This document shows, in pieces, positions 35,933 through 44,065 of a DNA stretch of 64,000 nucleotides; position 1 is the first letter of the stretch; each line of letters opens with the position of its first letter. The stretch spans positions 1 through 64,000 of the forward strand of contig RIAY01000004.1 of the NCBI GenBank assembly GCA_003833075.1. Reading direction: 5' to 3'. This DNA comes from Muribaculaceae bacterium Isolate-036 (Harlan) (GTDB taxonomy: Bacteria; Bacteroidota; Bacteroidia; Bacteroidales; Muribaculaceae). The notes under the pieces were generated by a model. That model saw nothing but the letters and a program-made list of their open reading frames with translations, did not search any database and was not told the origin of the DNA. The position numbers and the translations under genes were made by a program.

Positions 35933-37888
35933 ATGTTTAATCTAATCGAAGCTCAATATAATCAGAATGGCGCAAGTGTCAATACCAATAATATGGGCAT
36001 GCGCGAAATGCAGCAACGTGCATATGAAAAATATGCGCAGCAATATATATTACTAAAAGCACCTCCTGCTTCAGGTAAATCGCGAGCTTTGATGTTTATC
36101 GCTCTTGAAAAACTCAAACAAGGGATGGTAAAAAAAGTCATTGTTGCTGTACCGGAGAAGTCTATAGGTAAATCTTTTGGCACAACGGCGCTGAAAGCAA
36201 ATGGATTCCATTCAGATTGGAATCCAAATCCTAAATATGATCTCTGTGCACCCGGTGCGGACGCATCGCTAACCAATATACTCATTCGCTTTCTTCAGGA
36301 TGATTCAGAAGACGCGAAAATCTTGATATGCACTCATTCGACTCTCAGATTTGCATATGCGAAGATTGGGAATCAATCATTTAATGACGTACTTCTGGCG
36401 ATTGATGAATTTCATCACGTATCGGCGGAAGCAGATAACAAACTTGGCAACTTAATTCGAGACATCATGGCCAATACGAATGCTCATGTTTTGGCTATGA
36501 CAGGCTCTTACTTCCGAGGCGATTGTACGGCAGTGCTTTCTCCCTTGGATGAATATAAGTTTAGACATGGCCGTGTAACCTACAACTACTATGAACAACT
36601 AAATGGCTATCAATATCTTAAATCATTGGGAATAGGGTTTCATTTTTATCAAGAAGGTTACTTAAATTCCATAAAAGATGTTTTGAACCTTGATGAAAAG
36701 ACTATTATCTATATACCCAATGTCAATTCTGCCGAATCAACCAAAGAAAAACTTTACGAGGTTGATCAATTGGTTGATATTATTGGTACTTTTGACCATG
36801 TAGATGAGAACAACATCTATCATATTATAACAAGCACAGGCAAAGAATTAAAAGTTGCGGATTTAGTCACTCCAGGGAGCGATAGAGATAAGGTGCAAAA
36901 CTATCTTCGAAATATGAAAAACGTTGATGATATTGATATTATCATCGCATTGGGAATGGCTAAAGAGGGTTTTGACTGGAAATATTGTCAAACCACACTC
37001 ACTGTTGGCTATAGAGGTTCTCTGACTGAGATTGTCCAAATAATAGGTCGCTGCACGAGAGATAGCGAGAATAAGACCCACGCTCAATTTACAAATTTGA
37101 TAGCAGAGCCGGATGCTGAAAGAGAACAGGTAACTCATTGTATCAATGATATACTGAAAGCTATATCCGCTTCCCTGCTAATGGAAGAGGTTGTTGCTCC
37201 CAAATACAACTTTACCCCAAAAACCAATGAAGACGGCACAAATACAGATGAACCTGTAATAAATATATCAGGATACCGTCCGATTAAATCCCAAGCAGTA
37301 AAAGATATTGTAGATAATGACCTTGTCGACTTGAAGGCAAGAATATATCAGAACCCTAACATTCAGGGTGCGATGATGGGAGCCGTACCTCCGGAAACCC
37401 TTACAAAGCATCTTATTCCTAAAGTTATTGAGGAATTGTACTCTGATCTATCAAGAGATGAAGTTAAACAACTCAGTGATTATATAGTGGTTGACTCTTT
37501 CCTCAATGCCGTACGAGGAACCGAAAAGTCTTCCGATCCTGCATCAGAATCAGAAGAATCACTTAATAAAAAGATAATCAAATTTGCCTCGCTGCTGAAT
37601 GTAGCGGACTTGAACATGGATCTAATCTACTCGATAAATCCGTTCAATCAGGCATACGAGATAATTTCAAAACAATTAGATTCCAAGGTGTTTAAGGCAA
37701 TACAGAATACTATCCGTGCGATGAAAATCGATATTACGGAAGAAGAAGCGCTTGATAATTGGCCTCTTATAAATGAGTTTTTCTCGAAATTCGGAAGAGA
37801 ACCCAATCTCGATTCAATAGACCCATTTGAAAAAAGGTTAGCAGAATCCTTGTGCTTCCTTAAAAATCTCACACAATCAACTAAATAA
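35933..37888 (+). CDS. SF2 (DEAD/DEAH-like) helicase or translocase
   Basis: 651 residues. Walker A is APPASGKSRA (about residues 43-52), the Walker B/DExH box is AIDEFHHVS, motif III is AMTGSYFRG, and the C-terminal domain has IALGMAKEGFDWKYC and motif VI IVQIIGRCTRD. The C-terminal 200 residues are helical and unassigned. It starts two bases after the MmeI-like gene. It presumably translocates along DNA once the complex has found an unmethylated site. There is no nuclease domain in this chain. Nuclease candidates follow in the operon. Confidence 0.85.
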   Translation: MFNLIEAQYNQNGASVNTNNMGMREMQQRAYEKYAQQYILLKAPPASGKSRALMFIALEKLKQGMVKKVIVAVPEKSIGKSFGTTALKANGFHSDWNPNPKYDLCAPGADASLTNILIRFLQDDSEDAKILICTHSTLRFAYAKIGNQSFNDVLLAIDEFHHVSAEADNKLGNLIRDIMANTNAHVLAMTGSYFRGDCTAVLSPLDEYKFRHGRVTYNYYEQLNGYQYLKSLGIGFHFYQEGYLNSIKDVLNLDEKTIIYIPNVNSAESTKEKLYEVDQLVDIIGTFDHVDENNIYHIITSTGKELKVADLVTPGSDRDKVQNYLRNMKNVDDIDIIIALGMAKEGFDWKYCQTTLTVGYRGSLTEIVQIIGRCTRDSENKTHAQFTNLIAEPDAEREQVTHCINDILKAISASLLMEEVVAPKYNFTPKTNEDGTNTDEPVINISGYRPIKSQAVKDIVDNDLVDLKARIYQNPNIQGAMMGAVPPETLTKHLIPKVIEELYSDLSRDEVKQLSDYIVVDSFLNAVRGTEKSSDPASESEESLNKKIIKFASLLNVADLNMDLIYSINPFNQAYEIISKQLDSKVFKAIQNTIRAMKIDITEEEALDNWPLINEFFSKFGREPNLDSIDPFEKRLAESLCFLKNLTQSTK

Positions 37889-37894
37889 ATCAAT

Positions 37895-39055
37895 ATGACA
37901 AGAGATGAGATTCTAACTGCTTTGAAAGAGACCGATAAATTCGGCCTCCTTGCTCGTCGTGAAGTAAAAAAGCCAACGGCATCTCAGCTACCTCTTGTCA
38001 ATGCGTTTGAAGAGATTGTAGATTTCTTTGAATCCAATGGACGTCTGCCAGAGTGTAGGAAAGATAATATTCAGGAATTTCAGCTGTATCATAGATACAA
38101 ATCAATATGTAGAGACTCTCAAAAACTCCAATTTTTGAGAGATTATGATTTAAACAATATTCTTGTAGATGAGACCAATGAGATAGACCCCATTGAGCGT
38201 TTGAAATCTGAGGATGTTCATGGATTATTAGCTGCTGAACCGCTAGAAATATTTAAAATGAAACATGTGTCAGAACGTATTGCAGCGGAATATATTTCTC
38301 GACGCAAGTTCTGTCATAACTTTAGTAAATACCAAAAACAGTTTGAGCAAATTGCCTCTGATCTTCAAACAAAACGGAGGAAGCTGATTAACTACTCTCC
38401 TGAAGCCTTGAACCCTGGTAGGTTCTATGTCTTGAATGGAATTATACTTTATTTGGAATCTGTTGATGGAGAATCCTCTGAATACGATTATAGGAGTGGC
38501 ACTCGAACTCGTTTTGACGGGCGAACATCAATTGTTTTTGATAATGGAACTATGTCTGATATGCTATATCGCTCATTAGACAAGGCTTTACAAAAGGATG
38601 GATTTTCCATTTCAGAACCCATTGAATTGTCTTCAATTCAAGAAATATCAGAAGAAGACAACCATAATGGCTATATCTATATTCTGAGAACAAAAAATAA
38701 TAGGCTCTCAAAATATAAGAATCTGTACAAGATTGGATGCACCACCTCTGCTGTGAGTGATCGCATTAAAAACGCACATAAGGAAGCAACCTATCTATTT
38801 TCAGAGGTTGAAATAGTTAAAGCCCTGAGATGCTATAACATAATTCCAGATGAGTTAGAAGATAAAATTCATAAATTCTTTAACGAGCAACGATTGAGTA
38901 TAGAAATATACGACAAGGATAATAATTTATTCCGACCAAGAGAATGGTTTGTGGTGGCATTAGATGCCATTGAAGAAGCCGTAAGTATAATATTGCGAAA
39001 TGAACAAGATATTTACTACTACAATCAAACCATTCAGCAAATAGTGAAAAAATAA
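37895..39055 (+). CDS. GIY-YIG nuclease (T5orf172-like) with helical N-terminal region
   Basis: 386 residues. The C-terminal domain (about 258-375) is a GIY-YIG nuclease of T5orf172 type: GYIYILRT, then NLYKIGCTTSAVSDRIK with the Tyr, Gly and Arg expected, and a late REWF. The N-terminal 250 residues include LPECRKDNIQEFQLYHRYKS, also seen in other GIY-YIG and helicase-linked defence proteins, and long helices. It starts six bases after the helicase stop. It is the best candidate for the DNA-cutting subunit. Confidence 0.8.
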   Translation: MTRDEILTALKETDKFGLLARREVKKPTASQLPLVNAFEEIVDFFESNGRLPECRKDNIQEFQLYHRYKSICRDSQKLQFLRDYDLNNILVDETNEIDPIERLKSEDVHGLLAAEPLEIFKMKHVSERIAAEYISRRKFCHNFSKYQKQFEQIASDLQTKRRKLINYSPEALNPGRFYVLNGIILYLESVDGESSEYDYRSGTRTRFDGRTSIVFDNGTMSDMLYRSLDKALQKDGFSISEPIELSSIQEISEEDNHNGYIYILRTKNNRLSKYKNLYKIGCTTSAVSDRIKNAHKEATYLFSEVEIVKALRCYNIIPDELEDKIHKFFNEQRLSIEIYDKDNNLFRPREWFVVALDAIEEAVSIILRNEQDIYYYNQTIQQIVKK

Positions 39056-39060
39056 TCATT

Positions 39061-39750
39061 ATGAATAAATTCTCACTTACTGTTAATTATATAAGTTCAA
39101 CCTCACATCTTACATGCAAGAACTTATTCGATAGATTTTTAGAAAAAAAATACTCGGATTGTACGGGGTGGGGGTACTCAAATGTGTCATTGGACGAGTC
39201 TCTTATCATGGGGACTCTCCTTAAATCCGTGATACGATATTACCAAGTGTGGAATCCGGAAACTTCTGTATTAGAGAAGAAATCTTATACTCAAGTTAAA
39301 GAAATAAACTTTAGAATTGATTTATTGCACTCTTCATTCATTGTAGAAGGGGGAGTGAAAGATATGAACACAGTAAAACAGTCTTTAAGACAGATTGCAT
39401 ATAATGAATTTACATATGCGCCATTAGATACGACACTCTATAGTCTTCTTGTAAAGTTTTCATTTGATGCAATCCTTGAATCAATTGAAGAAGTTGTTTT
39501 AACTGACTATCGCACAGAAAAATTGTTTGTAGGGAATTATAGTGCTAAATTGGTTGATCCTTTTGTCAAAATTGACTCATTAGCAAATTATGAAAAACTC
39601 ATTGGACGGTTTAAAGCCGTATTGAGTCTTTCTGGAAGAAGGGTTGTAATCATAGCAAATACAAAGTCTAATTTCATAGTAATAGGCTCTGAGAATGACA
39701 GATTAGAATTAATGGAGTATTTAACTAATAAACTTTTGTCTAATGGCTGA
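39061..39750 (+). CDS. Hypothetical protein, 229 aa, in restriction-like operon
   Basis: A 229-residue protein of mixed alpha/beta character (FSLTVNYISSTSHLTC at the start, VVIIANTKSNFIVIGSENDRLELMEYL at the end). No catalytic motif visible. Spaced five bases from the GIY-YIG gene and overlapping the next gene by eight bases, so co-translated. Might be a structural subunit of the following probable nuclease. Function unknown. Confidence 0.65.
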   Translation: MNKFSLTVNYISSTSHLTCKNLFDRFLEKKYSDCTGWGYSNVSLDESLIMGTLLKSVIRYYQVWNPETSVLEKKSYTQVKEINFRIDLLHSSFIVEGGVKDMNTVKQSLRQIAYNEFTYAPLDTTLYSLLVKFSFDAILESIEEVVLTDYRTEKLFVGNYSAKLVDPFVKIDSLANYEKLIGRFKAVLSLSGRRVVIIANTKSNFIVIGSENDRLELMEYLTNKLLSNG

Positions 39751-40669
39751 ATCACAAGGCGTAATGGGCGATATGTGGAATGATAACGCAGTCGCACTTT
39801 TGGAATATCTAAATTGGGATCACATTGGAGATACGAATATGGATCTTCCTGGGAGTGACCAAAATGAATATGGCGTTGATGCTTTGACAGTATATTCGTC
39901 TCCACTTCTTGATGTCCTCCAGAGTTGCGTTGTTGAATCGAAGAGATACAGTACTAAAAGTATCTCTCAATCACTCATCCAGAAATGGATTGACAGATTA
40001 CGCCTTAAGATTGACTCGTTTGCAAATTCTCAAGCACTTCTTGACAAATTTGGTGCTCTGAATGAGGCGTGCCAAATAAACCTGGGTGTTATTATGTGTT
40101 GGGTTCATGATGCTCTCAACGAAGACTACTTTAACACGACATTCAATAGTTTTATAAAAAAATCCATAATTAATACTCAAGTTTCAAAATCTGGCTATAA
40201 AAGAATCTTTGTATTAACAAACCCACGTATAATTCGGTTATGCTCTATGTTACAAAAGATTCGATCAAATGAGTATGAGTATAAGTTTATTTATCCGGCA
40301 CAAATACTGGGAGGGAAACCGCTATTGAAATCAAAAACTCTGACTATAGAATATGCAACCTCAGATTTTATATTTGCTGAAAGAATTAAGAGGGGGGAAC
40401 CCCGCCTTGTTGTATTCTATTTTGGAAATCTTTCATCGAAAGGATTTACAAATTTATATGATGCTTTGATTTTTTACAATTTGGTAGAGCAAGACCAAAA
40501 AGTAATAGTCTATTTCTATGGTTCAGAGGTCGAAAATCGTGAGAATTTAGCAGAAGGGAAACGAATTTTCAAGAATAAAAATCTCGATGTTGCATTTAAG
40601 CCACTGCCAATTTTGAGCATATCGACCGAACCATCCATTTTATCTAAAAACAGTGATCAAGATGACTAA
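39743..40669 (+). CDS. Probable PD-(D/E)XK nuclease, 308 aa
   Basis: 308 residues. The N-terminal part fits a restriction-endonuclease fold: a helix with DNAVALLEYLNW, then YGVDALTVYS (Asp) and a strand ending CVVESKRYS (E-x-K), the spacing expected for a PD-(D/E)XK active site at about residues 45-75. The rest has alternating strands and helices (KRIFVLTNPRI, PRLVVFYFGNL, QKVIVYFYGSEVE) like a second Rossmann-type domain. It could be a second effector nuclease of the operon or, with its two neighbours, a separate three-gene module. Confidence 0.6.
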   Translation: MAESQGVMGDMWNDNAVALLEYLNWDHIGDTNMDLPGSDQNEYGVDALTVYSSPLLDVLQSCVVESKRYSTKSISQSLIQKWIDRLRLKIDSFANSQALLDKFGALNEACQINLGVIMCWVHDALNEDYFNTTFNSFIKKSIINTQVSKSGYKRIFVLTNPRIIRLCSMLQKIRSNEYEYKFIYPAQILGGKPLLKSKTLTIEYATSDFIFAERIKRGEPRLVVFYFGNLSSKGFTNLYDALIFYNLVEQDQKVIVYFYGSEVENRENLAEGKRIFKNKNLDVAFKPLPILSISTEPSILSKNSDQDD

Positions 40670-41747
40670 GCAACCTCTAACTTACCCATCTCCTCAGGAC
40701 TTGGAATTTATTCTTTGCACATGTGTAAGGAAATGTGATCTATTGACCTTTCTTAGAAACCGGTCTGTATTTCTATTCAACGCTTCCATTGAAGATGCCG
40801 CTAAGGAAGTTGCGCGATATCTATATAGTGCTGATTCTCTCGAAGAATTAAGGGCACTGGCATATAGGTCTTCTAATAACAAAATACTTAGTGGTTTTCA
40901 TTTGTTTAGTGATAAGGAATTTGCACTTGACAACATCTATAATGATATTAGAAACAAGGGACTTTTGACATCTAAAGGTTACAGACTAAACACAATCGCC
41001 AAAGTAACTGAATCGGATAAAATCTATTTTGAAGGAACACTGTCTTATCTTAAACAGTCTGCTGGTAGAATAAACTTTATAAGAACAGAAGAACGAGATG
41101 TAGCTTTTAAAATGTATCAAATTTCTGATACTGAGTGGCAAGTAGAGGTTGATGGTGCTAAATCCAGTGATGGTAAAACTGTTATGAGTATGTTGGGAGA
41201 TGTTGCAAAGAAACGCGGAATTGAAACCAAGTCACTGCGTATAGACAGATTGACAAATGGAGATACAATATCTTTTTTTGATAAACTCGCAAAAGAGGGT
41301 CTCCCAAACACGTGGGAAATTGTAGACATTGGACGAATTAACATAAAACGCGAACCAGGGACAAAAGTTGATGATTTCGGTGACGATGAACAAGAAGTTG
41401 AACAAGAGCAGTTGTCTGGAATAACAAATGCCATATTAGAAGGCAAGAACTTACGTGAACATCAGTTTGTGAGAAATGCAGAAGAATCTGGTTATGCATT
41501 TACTTCAATGACCTATCTATTTCATAATCATCAAACAGATGAGAAAATTAGAATAAGAGCTGAATTTAAGGGCAGCCCCAAAATTTTCGAGGTTGCATTG
41601 GAAGCCTATTTTATAGGCATCGAAGGTAATTCGGATGATGAAAATCAGCTTAGTATACTGGATGATAAGAAAAACCTTAATATCAGGTCTATATTTTGGA
41701 ATAACGCATGTAGTATTTTTTATGATGTATGCACCAACGTTAACTAA
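40662..41747 (+). CDS. Hypothetical protein, 361 aa, last gene of restriction-like operon
   Basis: 361 residues from the ATG at 40662 (MTKQPLTYPSPQDLEF). An in-frame ATG at 40653 adds three residues. The gene overlaps the previous one. No recognisable domain: a helical N-terminus with several Cys (LCTCVRKCDLL), a central SDGKTVMSMLGDVAKKRGIETK segment, a very acidic stretch (DDFGDDEQEVEQEQ) and a beta-rich C-terminus. The start KQPLTYPSPQD and the spacing suggest it belongs with the 308-residue nuclease. Function unknown. Confidence 0.6.
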   Translation: MTKQPLTYPSPQDLEFILCTCVRKCDLLTFLRNRSVFLFNASIEDAAKEVARYLYSADSLEELRALAYRSSNNKILSGFHLFSDKEFALDNIYNDIRNKGLLTSKGYRLNTIAKVTESDKIYFEGTLSYLKQSAGRINFIRTEERDVAFKMYQISDTEWQVEVDGAKSSDGKTVMSMLGDVAKKRGIETKSLRIDRLTNGDTISFFDKLAKEGLPNTWEIVDIGRINIKREPGTKVDDFGDDEQEVEQEQLSGITNAILEGKNLREHQFVRNAEESGYAFTSMTYLFHNHQTDEKIRIRAEFKGSPKIFEVALEAYFIGIEGNSDDENQLSILDDKKNLNIRSIFWNNACSIFYDVCTNVN

Positions 41748-41818
41748 TGTTGACTAAGTCTATAACAATCCATTGCTAATCGCATGATTCTATCCTTTAT
41801 ACGTTTTAGATTTAAGTT

Positions 41819-42691
41819 ATGAGAAAGAAGTCGATTCGTTTTTTCAATGACCGCGAGGTGAGGGCGGTCTGGGATGACGAGAACAACTGCTGGTGGTTTT
41901 CGGCTACTGACGTGGTGCGCGCTATCAATGATGAGCCGGACTATACGAAGGCCGGTAACTATTGGCGTTGGCTTAAACGCAAGCTGGGGCAAGAGGGCGT
42001 TCAACTCGTGAGTCCCACTCACGGGTTCAAATTCGAGGCCCCAGATGGCAAACAGCGCAAGGCCGATGTGCTCAACAGCGAGGGGGTTATTATACTTGCC
42101 AAGCATTATCCCAACAATCGTGCAGCTAAGTTTCTTGATTGGTTTACGTATAGCGACAATACTATCGACGGGCAGAGCCGCAAGAAGGCGTATACTCTGT
42201 TTGAAAGCGGATTGCTGAACTCTCTGGAGCCGGGCAGCATGAAATGCCTACAACAGATTCATGCCTACCTCTTCGGCGGTCTCTATGAGTTTGCCGGACA
42301 GATAAGAACCAAGAACATATCAAAGGGCGGTTTTACTTTTGCCAACTGTCTACATTTCCCGACCATCATTCCTACTATTGAACGTATGCCGGAAACGACG
42401 GTAGACGAAATCGCCGACAAGTATGTAGAGATGAACGTCGTGCATCCGTTTATGGAAGGGAACGGGCGTAGCACTCGCATCTGGCTTGACCTGATGCTCC
42501 GTCGCTCGCTTAAACGCTGCGTTGACTGGAGCCGGATTGACAAGAATGAATATCTGACCGCGATGAGAGAAAGCGTTATTGACTCAACCCATATCAAAGC
42601 CTTGCTGAAAGGTGCGCTGACCGACAAAATCAACGACCGCGAAATGTTTATGAAAGGCATCGACTACTCATATTACTACGAGGAAGAGTAG
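41819..42691 (+). CDS. BRO-N / Fic fusion protein
   Basis: 290 residues. The N-terminal domain (1-100) is a BRO-N/phage antirepressor type: RAVWDDENNCWWFSATDVVRAI, then a GFKFEAPDGKQRKADVL segment. The C-terminal domain (about 120-275) is Fic with the full active motif HPFMEGNGRSTR (about 207-218) and LFGGLYEFAGQIRT before it. Fic proteins usually transfer AMP to a target hydroxyl. No obvious inhibitory (S/T)xxxE(G/N) helix was seen in the chain. Last gene of the island, 60 bases before the right arm repeats. It may be a toxin, a defence effector or a phage-type regulator. Confidence 0.88.
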   Translation: MRKKSIRFFNDREVRAVWDDENNCWWFSATDVVRAINDEPDYTKAGNYWRWLKRKLGQEGVQLVSPTHGFKFEAPDGKQRKADVLNSEGVIILAKHYPNNRAAKFLDWFTYSDNTIDGQSRKKAYTLFESGLLNSLEPGSMKCLQQIHAYLFGGLYEFAGQIRTKNISKGGFTFANCLHFPTIIPTIERMPETTVDEIADKYVEMNVVHPFMEGNGRSTRIWLDLMLRRSLKRCVDWSRIDKNEYLTAMRESVIDSTHIKALLKGALTDKINDREMFMKGIDYSYYYEEE

Positions 42692-42753
42692 GCTTACTCT
42701 CTAATACCGCCTATGCGTATCGGCGTGCAAAAGTTACGCGGATTATTTGAATT

Positions 42754-42774
42754 TTGCCTGTAATTTGCCTGTAG
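42754..42774. repeat. Integrase arm-type repeats, right end
   Basis: TTGCCTGTAA (42754-42763) and TTGCCTGTAG (42765-42774) match the pair at 21096-21117, in the same orientation and 57 bases inside the right attachment site. Confidence 0.65.
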
Positions 42775-42784
42775 AAAATATAAG

Positions 42785-42827
42785 AAAGCGACTTAACAAA
42801 GTGATAAACACTAAGTTAAGTCGCTTT
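42785..42827 (-). terminator. Terminator now serving tRNA-Leu (island-borne)
   Basis: A perfect 13-bp stem, AAAGCGACTTAAC (42785-42797) with GTTAAGTCGCTTT (42815-42827). On the minus strand it follows tRNA-Leu and ends in TTTCTTATATTTTC. It is inside the island, so it replaced the original terminator when the island inserted. Confidence 0.7.
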
Positions 42828-42830
42828 TGC

Positions 42831-42848
42831 TGTGCCCAGAACAGGACT
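42831..42848. other. Attachment site, right (attR), at the 3' end of tRNA-Leu
   Basis: TGTGCCCAGAACAGGACT overlaps the acceptor and T-stem end of tRNA-Leu and matches 20964-20981 with one mismatch. The tRNA stays intact after insertion. Confidence 0.8.
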
Positions 42849-42913
42849 CGAACCTGCACGCCTCGCAGCACTCGCACCTGAAACGAGCGCGTCTACCATT
42901 CCGCCACCTGGGC
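42833..42913 (-). tRNA. tRNA-Leu (anticodon CAG)
   Basis: A minus-strand class II tRNA of 81 nt. The acceptor 5' GCCCAGG pairs with UCUGGGC plus discriminator A. The anticodon arm reads GCTCG-TTTCAGG-TGCGAGT, so the anticodon is CAG. A variable arm and a GGTTCGAGTCC T-arm are present. CCA is not encoded. It is the insertion target of the 21.9-kb island. Confidence 0.95.
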
Positions 42914-42928
42914 AATCAATATTTTTTG

Positions 42929-43003
42929 TCGGGGTGAAAGGATTCGAACCTTCGACCCCCTGCTCCCAAAGCAGGTGCGCTAACCGGACTGCGCTACGCC
43001 CCG
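42929..43003 (-). tRNA. tRNA-Pro (anticodon TGG)
   Basis: A minus-strand 75-nt tRNA. The acceptor CGGGGCG pairs with CACCCCG plus discriminator A. The anticodon arm CCTGC-TTTGGGA-GCAGG gives anticodon TGG, and the T-arm contains GGTTCGAATCC. CCA is not encoded. It lies 15 bases upstream of tRNA-Leu and is likely co-transcribed with it. Confidence 0.95.
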
Positions 43004-43277
43004 AAAATCTTTGCAAAGTTATATATATTTTTTTTAGATTACAAATTTTAATTCGCGTTTATTAAGGTCGCAGACTCTTTTTATGCTTTTTTGACGATAA
43101 AATCAAAGCTTAAGGGCGATTTCATCCAATTTTTAATCAAATTAGCCAAATTTGTTTGTGCGTTTGGTAGTTTTAAACTATTTTTGCTTGTTCCGTAATG
43201 GTCAATTCGAAATGTTCCGTTGACCGATATAATCTGAACATCTTTTAGCTTCTGTTTTTCTATCTTCTTGATGACGT

Positions 43278-44063
43278 ATGACTGACGTGAATATTTTTAG
43301 TCCGGATTTCTATTATTCCGTGGTGTGGATTATGCTGGGGCTGGCTGTTGTGGTGTTCGTTGCGCTGCAGCGCGTGTCAGCCGGATATGGCATGATGTAC
43401 AGCAGTAAGTGGGGTCCGTCTGTAGGAAACCGTGCGGGATGGGTGTTGATGGAGTCGCCTGTCTTTTTCGCGATGCTTCTGTTCTGGCTGCTTAGTCCGC
43501 GCAGATCGGATACCGCGCCTATGGTTATGGCTGTCTATTTCCTTTTTCATTATTTTCAGCGTTCTTTCGTGTTTCCTTTCAGAATCAAGGGTAAAAGCCG
43601 TATGCCGCTTGCCATAGTCGCCATGGGTATTTTATTCAATCTTATAAACGTGTATATGATAGGCGGGTGGCTGTTCTATGTAGCACCCGAAGGGATGTAT
43701 AAGGTATCTTGGCTGTGGAGTCCGTTGTTCATTATCGGTTCGGCGGTTTTCTTCACAGGTATGGCAATAAACTGGCATTCCGACCACATCATACGCAATC
43801 TGAGGAAACCCGGAGACACGCGCCATTACATACCTCGCGGAGGTTTTTACCGTTATGTTACATCTGCGAACTATTTCGGGGAGTTCCTCGAATGGTGCGG
43901 TTATGCCATACTCACCTGGAGTCTGGGAGGAGTGGCGTTTGCGGTCTGGACCTTCGCCAATCTGGCTCCGCGTGCCCGCAAGCTCCATGAGCGTTACGAG
44001 CAGGAGTTCGGAGATGAATATTCGAAACTTGACAGAAGATATATCTTACCATATTTATATTGA
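43278..44063 (+). CDS. Steroid 5-alpha-reductase family protein (3-oxo-5-alpha-steroid 4-dehydrogenase)
   Basis: A 261-residue membrane protein with about six hydrophobic segments. The C-terminal half is the SRD5A domain: IPRGGFYRYVTSANYFGEFL, EWCGYA, then RARKLHERYEQEFGDEYSK and a hydrophobic ILPYLY tail. The family reduces the 4,5 double bond of 3-oxo-delta4 steroids with NADPH, giving 5-alpha products. It is followed at once by an old-yellow-enzyme reductase and an SDR. This trio resembles the 5AR, 5BR and 3-beta-HSDH genes reported in Odoribacteraceae and Parabacteroides for making allo and iso bile acids such as isoallolithocholic acid. The substrate here is inferred. Confidence 0.85.
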   Translation: MTDVNIFSPDFYYSVVWIMLGLAVVVFVALQRVSAGYGMMYSSKWGPSVGNRAGWVLMESPVFFAMLLFWLLSPRRSDTAPMVMAVYFLFHYFQRSFVFPFRIKGKSRMPLAIVAMGILFNLINVYMIGGWLFYVAPEGMYKVSWLWSPLFIIGSAVFFTGMAINWHSDHIIRNLRKPGDTRHYIPRGGFYRYVTSANYFGEFLEWCGYAILTWSLGGVAFAVWTFANLAPRARKLHERYEQEFGDEYSKLDRRYILPYLY

Positions 44064-44065
44064 TT

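Noticed and set aside
31659..41747. Considered as a DISARM or BREX locus
   Set aside because: There is no DUF1998 protein, PglZ, BrxC/L or DrmA-size helicase. The second methylase is non-catalytic and GIY-YIG is not part of either system.
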